45,689 bases of DNA, taken from the NCBI GenBank assembly GCA_947461225.1, contig CANHJV010000010.1, positions 1 through 45,689 on the forward strand, written 5' to 3'. Below the pieces are notes generated by a model. It saw only the letters and a program-made list of their open reading frames with translations. It was not told the DNA's origin and ran no database searches. This document shows, piece after piece, positions 36,345 through 45,618 of this stretch. A program made the position numbers and the translations under genes. The DNA is from Gemmatimonadota bacterium. Its GTDB lineage: Bacteria; Gemmatimonadota; Gemmatimonadetes; Gemmatimonadales; Gemmatimonadaceae. How positions within the stretch are numbered: the stretch's first letter is position 1; each line of letters starts with the position of its first letter.

Positions 36345-36569
36345 ATGCCCGTGTACGTCTACGAAACCATTCCGCAGTCCGACGCCGACCTGCCGCTCAC
36401 GTTCGAGCTACGGCAGTCCATGTCGGAGCCGTGCCTCACGGCGCACCCGGACACCGGCGCGCCCGTGCGCCGCGTGCTCTCGGGTGGTCTCGCCACGTTC
36501 ACCGGCACGGGCGCGGCCCCGATGCGGGGTGGTGGTGGCTGCGGGTCCGGCTGCGGTTGCGCCTCCTGA
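36345..36569 (+). CDS. FmdB-like small protein with Cys-rich C-terminus
   Basis: MPVYVYE start and 'VRRVLSGGLATFTGTGA' resemble the FmdB zinc-ribbon family; C-terminus 'GGGGCGSGCGCAS'; good upstream context after the tRNA. Confidence 0.6.
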   Translation: MPVYVYETIPQSDADLPLTFELRQSMSEPCLTAHPDTGAPVRRVLSGGLATFTGTGAAPMRGGGGCGSGCGCAS

Positions 36570-36576
36570 ACGGCCG

Positions 36577-37584
36577 ATGATCACCGGCGCCGTCGCCATC
36601 GAGCAGTGGGAGCTGATCGAGCCCTTTGAAATCGCGCGTGGCGTGATGACTGCCATTCCGCTGGTCACGCTCACGCTCGCGGATAGCGCGGGCCACGTGG
36701 GCCGCGCCGAAGCGGCCGGCGTGGACTACGACGGAGAAACGCCGGACATGCTGCAGGCGCAGATCGAGTCCGCGCTGCCGCTGGTCATCGCCGCCGCACC
36801 GGGGGACGTGGTGAACGACGCCACGCTGCAGGCCGTGCAGGAGTTGCTCCCCTCTGGTGGCGCACGCAATGCCATCGACTGCGCCCTCTGGGATCTTCGC
36901 GCCAAGCAGTCGGGCACTCCCGCCTGGCAGTACGCGGCGCTTCCTCCGCTGCGGCCCCTCACCACGGTCTTCACACTCGGACTCGGTACCGAATCCGATA
37001 CGCGTCGCAAAGCGCGGGCAGCGCGCCAGTATCCGCTCCTGAAACTCAAGTGCGACGCCGACCGCCACGTGGATGTTGTGCGATGGGTGCGCGAAGAACA
37101 TCCCACGGCGCGCATTGCCGTCGATGCGAATCAGTCATGGACCCGCGACCTGCTCGAGCGCGTGCTGCCGCCACTCGCCGCGCTCGGCGTCGAGATGATT
37201 GAGCAGCCGGTGAAGCGCTTCGAAGATGCGCAGCTCGACGGACTCCGTGCCGCCCTGCCCTTGGCCGCCGACGAATCGTGCGTGGACCGTGAATCACTGG
37301 CCGGGCTGTTCGGACGCTATCAGTTCATCAACATTAAGCTCGACAAATGCGGTGGCCTGACCGAAGCGCTGGTGATGTCGAATGCAGCACTCGCGCACGG
37401 ACTCCAGCTGATGGTCGGCAACATGTGCGGCACGTCGCTAGGCATGGCGCCGGGCTTTCTGGTTGGTCAACGGTGCGGCTACGTGGATCTCGACGGGCCG
37501 TTGTTGCAATCGCGCGATCGCGATCACGCCATCGTGTTCAGCGACGGCGTCATGCAGCCGCCGTCGCCGGCACTCTGGGGCTGA
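36577..37584 (+). CDS. Enolase-superfamily enzyme (dipeptide epimerase / muconate-cycloisomerase-like)
   Basis: Start MITGAVAIEQWELIEPFEIARG; 'YPLLKLKCDADRHVDVVRWVREEHPTARIAVDANQSWTRDLLERVLPPLAALGVEMIEQPVK', 'LAADESCVDRESL', 'INIKLDKCGGLTEAL'. Confidence 0.88.
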   Translation: MITGAVAIEQWELIEPFEIARGVMTAIPLVTLTLADSAGHVGRAEAAGVDYDGETPDMLQAQIESALPLVIAAAPGDVVNDATLQAVQELLPSGGARNAIDCALWDLRAKQSGTPAWQYAALPPLRPLTTVFTLGLGTESDTRRKARAARQYPLLKLKCDADRHVDVVRWVREEHPTARIAVDANQSWTRDLLERVLPPLAALGVEMIEQPVKRFEDAQLDGLRAALPLAADESCVDRESLAGLFGRYQFINIKLDKCGGLTEALVMSNAALAHGLQLMVGNMCGTSLGMAPGFLVGQRCGYVDLDGPLLQSRDRDHAIVFSDGVMQPPSPALWG

Positions 37585-37621
37585 GGCCACGCCACTGAGG
37601 CCACGCCACTGAGGCCACGCC
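37581..37621. repeat. 14-bp tandem repeat, about 2.9 copies (ctgaggccacgcca)
   Basis: CTGAGGCCACGCCA CTGAGGCCACGCCA CTGAGGCCACGCC read directly; first copy contains the stop codon of the preceding gene. Confidence 0.95.
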
Positions 37622-37626
37622 GGCGA

Positions 37627-38769
37627 CTAAGGCGCTCGATCGGCGAAGCGCGCAAGCCGGAACAGGCCAATATCGTGCGGCGTGCGCCCATGCTGCACGA
37701 GATCGGCGCAGATCTCGCCGATCACACTCGACATCTTGAACCCGTGCCCTGAGCAGGGCGACACCAAGAGCACTTCCGGCGCATCCGGCGAGCGATCGAT
37801 GATGAAGTGCTCGTCGGGCGTATTGGTGAACATGCAGGCAGCCGACGACCGCAGCGCCCCGTTGGCCGCGGGGAAATAGCGGGATACCGCCTCCCGAAGC
37901 GCCGCTTCATCTCGCGGATGACAGGCGCGATCGATGGTATCGGGATGCACGTGCTCGTGGAGATGGTGATACCGGCCGATCTTGAAGCCCGGCACGCCGT
38001 ACTCCGGGAATCCATAATACGTGCCTTCGTCGGCCTCGAGCACGAACACCGGAAACGCCCCCGGCGCGAACGATGCACGGTCGGCGACCTCGAACCAGCC
38101 AAGCACCTGACGTTCGGGCGAGAGCAGCGGGCGGAGCGAGGGAGCGAGATCGCTCATCCACGGGCCCGCCGTCACCACGAGCTGGCCGGCCTCGTACTCG
38201 CCGCGATCGGTGCGCACCTGCACGCGTCCGCCGCCGGCCGTGTAGCCGAGCACGCGCTCACCCGTGCGAATGTCCGCGCCCATCGACCGGGCGCGATGGG
38301 CATACGCCTGAATGCAGCGCTCGGGCGTGAGAAACCCGGCGTCGGGCTGGTACACCGCCATCGCGTTCGCCGCGGGGCGCCATCCCGGAAAGCGCGCCGC
38401 CAAGGCCGTCGCATCGAGCACCTCGTGCGGCAGGCCATGCTCCCGGCAGCTGTGCAGCGACCCCTCGAACACCAGGCTTCCCGCCGTGCCCACGTCGAGC
38501 CCGCCAGTGACATGCAGGAGCGGCTCGTCGAGTCCCTCTTGCAGCTCACGCCATAGGGCGAACGCTCGGCGCAGCAACGGCACGTAGGACGGATCCTCGA
38601 AATAGGCGAGGCGGATGATGCGCGTGAGCCCGTGCGACGAGCCGAACCCATGCCCGAGTTCGTGCTGCTCGAGGGCCAGCACCCGAAGGCCGCGTGCCGC
38701 GAGGTGGGCGGTGGCGGCGCTCCCCATCCCGCCCACACCGGCGACGATCACATCGTACTCCTGTGTCAC
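37627..38769 (-). CDS. FAD-dependent oxidase, sarcosine oxidase / N-methyltryptophan oxidase-like
   Basis: Likely GTG start at 38769 (VTQEYDVIVAGVGGMGSAATAHLAARGLRVLALEQHELGHGFGSSHGLTRIIR); C-terminal 'LLVSPCSGHGFKMSSVIGEICADLV'. Confidence 0.9.
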   Translation of the reverse strand: MTQEYDVIVAGVGGMGSAATAHLAARGLRVLALEQHELGHGFGSSHGLTRIIRLAYFEDPSYVPLLRRAFALWRELQEGLDEPLLHVTGGLDVGTAGSLVFEGSLHSCREHGLPHEVLDATALAARFPGWRPAANAMAVYQPDAGFLTPERCIQAYAHRARSMGADIRTGERVLGYTAGGGRVQVRTDRGEYEAGQLVVTAGPWMSDLAPSLRPLLSPERQVLGWFEVADRASFAPGAFPVFVLEADEGTYYGFPEYGVPGFKIGRYHHLHEHVHPDTIDRACHPRDEAALREAVSRYFPAANGALRSSAACMFTNTPDEHFIIDRSPDAPEVLLVSPCSGHGFKMSSVIGEICADLVQHGRTPHDIGLFRLARFADRAP

Positions 38770-38943
38770 TGGATCGACCTCACTTCGATGAAAGTTGTCA
38801 CATGCCCACGCGTCCCGTCCCGATACATCGAACAAAACGCTAGGAATATCGGTCTAAGCCACCCCTTTTTGTGCCCAAACACCGATTTCATCCCCGGGAG
38901 CGTTGGCAAATCCCTCAACCCTGAGACAGCTTACAGCGGTCAC

Positions 38944-38961
38944 GTTACCTATCTGTGACAA
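38944..38961 (+). promoter_or_regulatory. Candidate PHO-box-like repeat: GTTACCT-ATCT-GTGACAA
   Basis: 7-4-7 repeat with 11-bp period about 50 bp upstream of the SusC-like start; same orientation as the other candidate boxes. Confidence 0.4.
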
Positions 38962-39010
38962 CGGCGCCTGCCCTCTGGCGCCGCTCATCCATTTTCCAGA
39001 AGGAGTTGTG

Positions 39011-42000
39011 ATGTTTCACCAAGCGATCATTCGTCGCTTGGCGGTCATCGCCGCCGTCCTGCTGGTCGCCCTCCCGTCGCGTGCGCTGTTGGCGCAGACC
39101 GGAACGATCAGCGGCAAGGTGACAGATGCCGCCACCGCGCTTCCCGTAGCCGACGCTCGCGTCGTGATCGCGGGAACCACGTTCGAGGCGCAGACGAACA
39201 AGGACGGCGACTACCGCCTCACCAACGTGAAGCCCGGCCGTACGGGCGTGTCCGTGTTTCGCCTTGGCTACAAGGCGTCGCGCGACAGCGTGATGGTGGT
39301 GGCAGGGCAGACCGCCACGTTGAACATCAAGATGGCGCAGTCCGTCATCAACCTGTCTGAAGTTGTCGTAACGGGTACCGCCGGTAACCAGGAGCGCAAG
39401 GCGCAGGCCGCGCTCGTGGCCTCGGTGAAGGCCGCCGACATCATCAAGGACGCGCCGATCACCAGCGTCGCCAACCTGCTGCAGTCGCGCGTGCCGGGTG
39501 TGGCACTCAGCTCGCAGTCGGGTACGGCGGGTACGGCCACGCAGATCCGCATCCGCGGCGCGTCGTCGATCAGCCTGTCCAACCAGCCGCTGCTCTTCAT
39601 CGATGGCGTTCGTATCAACGAAGGGACCATCGGTTCCGGCCAGAGCGGTCAGAGTTTCGATCGCATGAACGACATCAATCCCGAAGAAATCGAGAGCATC
39701 GAAGTGGTGAAGGGTCCGGCCGCCGCCACGCTGTATGGCGCCGACGCCTCGGCGGGCGTGATCCAGATCATCACCAAGAAGGGCCGCGCGGGCTCGTCGA
39801 GCTTTCAGCAGAACCTTCGCCTCGAAGTGGGCTCCTCGGAGCTGGCCAACTACACGCCGCCCGACAACTACGGCGCGTGCACGGCGTCGCTCATCTTGTC
39901 CACGAGCGTCAACCCGCTGTGCCGTGGCAAGAATGTCGGCGATCTCGTCAGCGACAATCCCCTCGCGCGCGTGAACGCGTTCCAGAAGGGCGAAACCCGC
40001 GTGGTGAACTGGAGCGCCCGTGGCGGCGGCCAGAACTACGGCTATAACCTGTCGTACGGTTCCGACAACACGTCGGGGACGCTGCCGAACAATACGTACA
40101 ATCGCTACAACGTGCGTACGAACGTGAACTACGTCGCCAACTCGAAGTTGAACGTCGACGTTGGCCTCGGACTCACGCAGAGCAAGATCGACCTGCCCGA
40201 CAACGACAACAACATCTTCGGCTGGCTCGGTGGCGGTCTGCTCGGCAGCCCGCTCACCCGTAGCGACGCCGCCAACGCCCCGCTCACGCAGGACGGTTGG
40301 TACAGCGGCCGCCACTACAACGCCATCAACTCGATCGAGCGCAGCCTGCTCACGAAGCGCGTGACGACGTCGGTCACGGCGAACTACACGCCGACCGCGT
40401 GGTTCACCAACCGCTTCACGGGCGGTATGGACTACGCCAGCGACGATCAGCGCAGCTTCTTCCCGAAGAACGACAGCCTCTGGTACGGCGGCCTGACCGA
40501 CGGTGGCAGCAACGCCTCGACGTCGCGCAGCGCCGAACGCTACACGTTCGACTACCTCGGCAACATGAAGAAGGGCTGGGGCGCGGACTGGGAAAGCAAT
40601 CTCTCGTTCGGCCTGCAGGTGATTTCGTCGCGAAACACCGTGCTTGGCGCCACCGGCATCGGCTTCGTGACCAACACGAACAACTCGGTGGGATCGGCGG
40701 CCACGACCACCGGCAGCGGTGGCTTCACCGAACAGCGTCAGTTCGGCTACCTCAGCCAGTTGCAGATCGGCAACCAGAACAAGCGCTTCCTGCAGGTTGG
40801 CGTCCGTATCGACAAGAACTCGTCGTTCGGTGCAGCCGCTCCGGCGTTCGTGCTGCCCAAGATCGGTGGTAGCTGGGCGATCTCGGAAGAAGACTTCTTC
40901 AGCCCGCTCTCCGGCATTGTCAACACGCTGCGCTTGCGCGCCGCGTACGGCACCACGGGTCGCTCGCCGAACCCGGGCGACGCCCTCAACACGCTGGTGG
41001 CGTCTCCGTTCAACATCGCCGGCAGCACCGCCGCCGGCGCCATCCCGGGCAACCCGGGTAACGGTGATCTGAAGCCGGAGCGTGGTACTGAATTCGAAGC
41101 GGGGCTTGACGCCGGCTTCTTCAACAACCGCCTGTCGGCCGAGTTCACGTACTTCAAGAAGACCACGAAGGACTTGATCATCGCCAAGCCGGTTCCGCCG
41201 TCGCTCGGCTACTCGTCGAACCCGCTGGCGAACATCGGCTCCGTGTTGAATAGCGGCCTCGAGCTCGCCATCAACTACAGTGCGATCAACACGGCGAACG
41301 TGCGCTGGGACATCCGCGCCGGTGCCAACACGTTGCACAACGAACTCACGAGCCTCGGCACGGTACTGCCGTTCGCGCTTGGTGGCGTTGGCCGTACCAT
41401 CGTTGGTCAGCAGCTCGGCGTGCCGGTCTCCAAGCGCATCGAGAACATCAACACCTCCACGAACGTGGTCACGGTGAGCGATACGCTGGCGCCGATGGGC
41501 AACCTGTTCCCGACGCTCGAGTGGAACCTCAGCAACACCGTCACGCTGTTCAAGAATCTCCGCGTGAGTGCGTTGCTCGATGCCAAGCGCGACTTCGTGA
41601 TCATGAACAACACGGCGTTCTTCCGTGAAACGCAGCTGGTGCGTTCCAACCTGCGCCTCGACCCGACCGTGCTGTCGGCCACCGAGCGCCTGCGTCGCTA
41701 CGGCAACCCGACCTCGGGTCAGCCGGCGTTCGTCACGAACAAGGGCAACGCCGCGACCGTCAACGACGTGCGCGACGCCTACCTCGAGCGTGGCGACTTC
41801 GTGAAGCTGCGCGAACTGTCCGCCACCTACACGCTGCCGAACACGTTGGCCAAGCGCATGGGCGGCATTGTCGACGGTGCGTCGATCACGTTCGCCATGC
41901 AGAACCTCAAGATCTGGTCGGACTACTCCGGACCCGATCCCGAAGTGAACGCCCAGACCGGCGCGTTTTCACGCGAAGACTTCCTGACGCTGCCGAATCC

Positions 42001-42037
42001 GCGGAAGGCCGTGCTTCGCTTCAACTTCACCTTCTAA
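39011..42037 (+). CDS. SusC/RagA-like TonB-linked outer membrane protein
   Basis: Signal peptide; 'GTISGKVTDAATALPVADARVVIAGTTFEAQTNKDGDYRLTNVKPG', 'PLLFIDGVRIN', 'NDINPEEIESIEVVKGPAAATLYGADASAGVIQIITKKG'; C-term 'KAVLRFNFTF'. Confidence 0.95.
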   Translation: MFHQAIIRRLAVIAAVLLVALPSRALLAQTGTISGKVTDAATALPVADARVVIAGTTFEAQTNKDGDYRLTNVKPGRTGVSVFRLGYKASRDSVMVVAGQTATLNIKMAQSVINLSEVVVTGTAGNQERKAQAALVASVKAADIIKDAPITSVANLLQSRVPGVALSSQSGTAGTATQIRIRGASSISLSNQPLLFIDGVRINEGTIGSGQSGQSFDRMNDINPEEIESIEVVKGPAAATLYGADASAGVIQIITKKGRAGSSSFQQNLRLEVGSSELANYTPPDNYGACTASLILSTSVNPLCRGKNVGDLVSDNPLARVNAFQKGETRVVNWSARGGGQNYGYNLSYGSDNTSGTLPNNTYNRYNVRTNVNYVANSKLNVDVGLGLTQSKIDLPDNDNNIFGWLGGGLLGSPLTRSDAANAPLTQDGWYSGRHYNAINSIERSLLTKRVTTSVTANYTPTAWFTNRFTGGMDYASDDQRSFFPKNDSLWYGGLTDGGSNASTSRSAERYTFDYLGNMKKGWGADWESNLSFGLQVISSRNTVLGATGIGFVTNTNNSVGSAATTTGSGGFTEQRQFGYLSQLQIGNQNKRFLQVGVRIDKNSSFGAAAPAFVLPKIGGSWAISEEDFFSPLSGIVNTLRLRAAYGTTGRSPNPGDALNTLVASPFNIAGSTAAGAIPGNPGNGDLKPERGTEFEAGLDAGFFNNRLSAEFTYFKKTTKDLIIAKPVPPSLGYSSNPLANIGSVLNSGLELAINYSAINTANVRWDIRAGANTLHNELTSLGTVLPFALGGVGRTIVGQQLGVPVSKRIENINTSTNVVTVSDTLAPMGNLFPTLEWNLSNTVTLFKNLRVSALLDAKRDFVIMNNTAFFRETQLVRSNLRLDPTVLSATERLRRYGNPTSGQPAFVTNKGNAATVNDVRDAYLERGDFVKLRELSATYTLPNTLAKRMGGIVDGASITFAMQNLKIWSDYSGPDPEVNAQTGAFSREDFLTLPNPRKAVLRFNFTF

Positions 42038-42044
42038 CCGCGAA

Positions 42045-43307
42045 ATGATCATGAAGAAGATCCAACGCGCGGTTACGCGCACCTTGGCAGGCACCACGCT
42101 GGTCCTGGGCGCAGCCGCCTGTTCCGACCAATTCCTGCAGGTTACCAACCCGAACGTCATCGACGCCGCCACGGTCGATCCGACGTCGGCGGGTGCCACG
42201 CTCGCCGCGTCCGCACAGCAGAATTTTGCCACGGCGCTCGGCTGGCTCTCGATGTACAGCGGATATTTCACGAACGAAGTCAACGTGTCGGACACCTTCC
42301 CGACGCGTAACGAGTTCGGCTTCCGCACCGTCTCCGATCTGAACGGCTCGTTGAATTCGGATGTCTGGGCACCGATCTCCTTGGCGACGGCCTCGGCGAA
42401 GACGGTCCTCGACCTCACGCTGCCGAACCCGACCACCAACATCAGCCTCGCGCGCGCCGCCACGTTCCGCGGCTTCTCGATCCTGATGATGGCCACGGAC
42501 TTCTGCACCGGCTCGCTGTCGTCGGGCCCGGAACTGACCACCGCGCAGCTGCTCGACTCGGCGACGTTCTGGTTCACGCGTGGCAGCGACGTCGGTAAGG
42601 CCAACGGGACGGCCGACGGTCTCGCGCTGTCCAACGCGGCGCTCGTCGGCCGCGCGCGTGCCAAGCTCCAGAAGGGTGACAACGCAGGGGCGGCGGCCGA
42701 TGCGGCGCTGGTTCCGGCGGGCTTCGAGTACAACATGCGCTACACAGACGATGCCAACAGCCGCACGCGTCTGTCGAACCGCCTGTACCAGTTCAGCTTC
42801 GACCGCGGCGCCATCAGCGTTGCGCCGTGGTATCGTCAGACCGATCCGCGCGTTCCGTTCCGGGCGCCGGGGTCGGGCACCGCGGTCGGCCAGGACGCCG
42901 TCCCGGGCGGGTTCTTCCAGCAGGCGAAGTTCACGGGCTATGCCTCGAGCATCCGCCTCGCCTCGAAGCTCGAAGCGGACTATATCGCCGCCGAAGCCTC
43001 GGCCAACACGGCCACGCAGCTCACGCTGATCAACGCGCGTCGTACGGCCAACAACCAGGCGGCCTACGCGGGCGCCATGGATGCGGCCAGCGTGAAGACC
43101 GAGCTGTTCAACCAGCGTGCCCTCGAGTTCTACCTCGAAGGCAAGCGTCTCGCCGACTTCCGTCGCTCGCCGGCGTCGACCGCGACGACGGTGACGGCCA
43201 CCGGCCAGCCGTACTTCAAGCCCGGCTACGCCAACACGGGCTCGCAGACGTGCTACCCGCTGCCGCGTACCGAGCGGGACAACAACCCGAACATGGCCGG
43301 CAAGTAA
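42045..43307 (+). CDS. SusD/RagB-like nutrient-binding outer membrane lipoprotein
   Basis: Lipobox 'LVLGAAACSDQFLQVTNPNVID'; 'ELFNQRALEFYLEGKRLADFRR' typical of SusD C-terminal region; immediately after susC-like gene. Confidence 0.92.
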   Translation: MIMKKIQRAVTRTLAGTTLVLGAAACSDQFLQVTNPNVIDAATVDPTSAGATLAASAQQNFATALGWLSMYSGYFTNEVNVSDTFPTRNEFGFRTVSDLNGSLNSDVWAPISLATASAKTVLDLTLPNPTTNISLARAATFRGFSILMMATDFCTGSLSSGPELTTAQLLDSATFWFTRGSDVGKANGTADGLALSNAALVGRARAKLQKGDNAGAAADAALVPAGFEYNMRYTDDANSRTRLSNRLYQFSFDRGAISVAPWYRQTDPRVPFRAPGSGTAVGQDAVPGGFFQQAKFTGYASSIRLASKLEADYIAAEASANTATQLTLINARRTANNQAAYAGAMDAASVKTELFNQRALEFYLEGKRLADFRRSPASTATTVTATGQPYFKPGYANTGSQTCYPLPRTERDNNPNMAGK

Positions 43308-43332
43308 GCCTGCTCCATGTGGGATGGTAGGG

Positions 43333-43368
43333 AAAACGGGCGCCGGGGAATCCCTCGGCGCCCGTTTT
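43333..43368 (+). terminator. Rho-independent terminator after the SusD-like gene
   Basis: AAAACGGGCGCCG-gggaatccct-CGGCGCCCGTTTT. Confidence 0.85.
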
Positions 43369-43655
43369 GCCATTCCCCCAAAACCGTCAAGACTTCCTGA
43401 CACTCATGCTGTAAATAATGGTTGACAGTCCAGTAAACCGACCGCAGCTTATCTTATGTCGATCCATCGGATCAACGACACTCGCACTGTGCCGGCGCGG
43501 ACAGGAACCTGTCCTCGTTTTCTGCGTTCATACGGCGAGAGCGTTATGCTCCCGTTGTCCGACCCGCGGCCGAAGTCATCCCGCCTGACCACCGTTTCGA
43601 TGAGTTTCCGTCCCGGCATGAGTCCTACAACGCAGCAGTTGCTGCTCACGGTAGC

Positions 43656-44639
43656 ATGATCGTGAACGCGTCTCTGGACGACGCGTCCGAATGCGCCCGG
43701 ATCACGATGGTCCACGCGCGCACCTTCTCGCTGGCGAGCAAGCTGCTCCCCGCGACGAAGCGCCGTGCGGCCTACGCGCTGTACGCGTTCTGTCGGATCG
43801 CTGACGACCTGGTCGATCAGGCGGACCACGACAATGTGGCCGAGTTGGCCATCCAGCTCGACGCCTACCGGAATCAGCTGCAATCCGCCCTCGACGGGCG
43901 CCCAAGCGGGCCGATCTTCCGTGAGGTAGCGTGGGTCGCCCGCGAGTACGAGGTGTCCCCCGCCCCGCTCTTCGAGCTGCTCGATGGCGTGCGACGTGAC
44001 CTCGAGGCGCACACCTATGGCACGTGGCTCGAGCTCGAGCAGTACTGCGAAGGCGTCGCGAGCTCCGTCGGCGAGATGTGCACGTACGTGTTTGGCGTCC
44101 CGACCGGCCCGACCATGCGCACCCAGGCCATCCAGTACGCCCGGACGCTCGGCACGGCGATGCAGCTCACCAACATCCTGCGCGATGTCGGCGAGGACGC
44201 CCAGCGAGGCCGCTGCTACTTGCCGGCGGAGGACATGGCCCGGTTCGGCTTGACGCCGCAGGACGTGCTGACGCGTGGCCCCGAATTGGCGCGCGACGCC
44301 GGGTGGGCGCCGCTTATGGCGTATGAAGTCAGCCGGGCTCGCGCCTTATATGCCGCGGCGCTGCCCGGGATCGCGTTACTCGACGTCGACGCCCAGCGCT
44401 GTGCGGCCGCCTGTGCGAACGGCTATGCCGGGATCTTGACGGCTATTGAAGCGCAAAATTACGACACCATTTCTACCCGCGCGCGTATTGGTCGCTTAGC
44501 GCGCGTGGGCATCCTCTGGAACGCCTGGCGATATCGCGCGCCGGCGCCTGATCTCTCCGCCTTGGGACACGGTCCGCGGATCGTGTGGGAACCCAATGCG
44601 GTGGCTTCAAATGCCGATTCCCTGATCCGACTGGCCTGA
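43656..44639 (+). CDS. crtB: Phytoene synthase
   Basis: 'TFSLASKLLPATKRRAAYALYAFCRIADDLVDQ', 'AMQLTNILRDVGEDAQRGRCYLPAEDM'. Confidence 0.93.
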   Translation: MIVNASLDDASECARITMVHARTFSLASKLLPATKRRAAYALYAFCRIADDLVDQADHDNVAELAIQLDAYRNQLQSALDGRPSGPIFREVAWVAREYEVSPAPLFELLDGVRRDLEAHTYGTWLELEQYCEGVASSVGEMCTYVFGVPTGPTMRTQAIQYARTLGTAMQLTNILRDVGEDAQRGRCYLPAEDMARFGLTPQDVLTRGPELARDAGWAPLMAYEVSRARALYAAALPGIALLDVDAQRCAAACANGYAGILTAIEAQNYDTISTRARIGRLARVGILWNAWRYRAPAPDLSALGHGPRIVWEPNAVASNADSLIRLA

Positions 44640-44652
44640 GGGGGCTCCACGT

Positions 44653-45618
44653 ATGACTGCTTCGACCGACCTTCGGGATGCTCTGAAGGACGCCTCGCCG
44701 TCCACGCTGTTCAAGATCGCCGGGCTGACGCTCCTGGGCCACGCGTTTTTCAGCGCGTTCTCGGCGTTCGCGTTCGCGACCTTCCTGGTGCCGCCGTATC
44801 CGGAGTGGCTGCAGACCGCGCAGAACCAGAAGGTCATGGCCGTGGGGTTCGCCTACGGCGGGGCCACCACGGTCACGCTGGGTGCCATTGCGGGGCTCGC
44901 ATTTCTCGCCCATTGCATCGGGAACCGGCTCGCCCTCCAAGTATTTTTCGTGTCGTTCGTTCTGGCCTTCATTTCCGAATACGCCGGCACGGTCACCGAC
45001 TATCCGTTTGGCGCGTACGAGTACACCAGTCAGCTGGGCTACAAGATGTTCGGCCGAGTGCCGTTCAATATTCCGACGTCGTGGTTCTACATGCTGGTGG
45101 CGTCGCTCGCGATCTGCGGTCGATTCCTGCCCGCCAAGGACGACAGTACATCCAAGTGGTACTGGGCGCTCATGGGCGGACTCGTGCTCACGGCATGGGA
45201 CGTGTCCATGGACCCGGCGATGGTAAAGACCAATCATTGGTTCTGGCAGATGGGCTCCCTGTCCGATCGCTCAGCCTTTGAGCAGTTCATCGGAAAGCCG
45301 CTCTTCTTCGGCATGCCCATCACGAACTGGCTCGGCTGGCTGCTCACGGGCATCATCGTGGCGCGTGTGATGCTCGCCATCGTGCCGCCGAGCACGTGGT
45401 CGGCCAAGATTTCGCCACATCGTCTGCCGATCACGCTGTACGCCGTGAACGGATTGCTCCCGCTCGCCATCTGCTTCCGGCAGGATATGGTACTGGCCGG
45501 CGTGCTGGGCACGATTGCCATGGCCATTCCGCTCTGGGCCGCCCTGCGGAACGACCCGCGGCCGATCGGCACCGCTGGTACGTCGCCGATGGCGCGCGTC
45601 GCGGTCTCGGGCCGCTGA
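44653..45618 (+). CDS. cruF: Carotenoid 1',2'-hydratase, CruF-like (DUF422)
   Basis: Polytopic; 'EYAGTVTDYPFGAYEYTSQLGYKMFGRVPFNIPTSWFYM', 'AWDVSMDPAMV', 'FFGMPITNWLGW'; adjacent to crtB. Confidence 0.82.
   Translation: MTASTDLRDALKDASPSTLFKIAGLTLLGHAFFSAFSAFAFATFLVPPYPEWLQTAQNQKVMAVGFAYGGATTVTLGAIAGLAFLAHCIGNRLALQVFFVSFVLAFISEYAGTVTDYPFGAYEYTSQLGYKMFGRVPFNIPTSWFYMLVASLAICGRFLPAKDDSTSKWYWALMGGLVLTAWDVSMDPAMVKTNHWFWQMGSLSDRSAFEQFIGKPLFFGMPITNWLGWLLTGIIVARVMLAIVPPSTWSAKISPHRLPITLYAVNGLLPLAICFRQDMVLAGVLGTIAMAIPLWAALRNDPRPIGTAGTSPMARVAVSGR

Noticed and set aside
38945-41338. 797-aa antisense ORF opposite the SusC-like gene
   Set aside because: High-GC codon-bias shadow ORF; Arg/Val/Ala/His-rich low-complexity translation with no recognisable domain, while the plus strand encodes a clear SusC.
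43456-43659. 67-aa ORF just upstream of crtB
   Set aside because: No domain, mixed composition; probably crtB leader.
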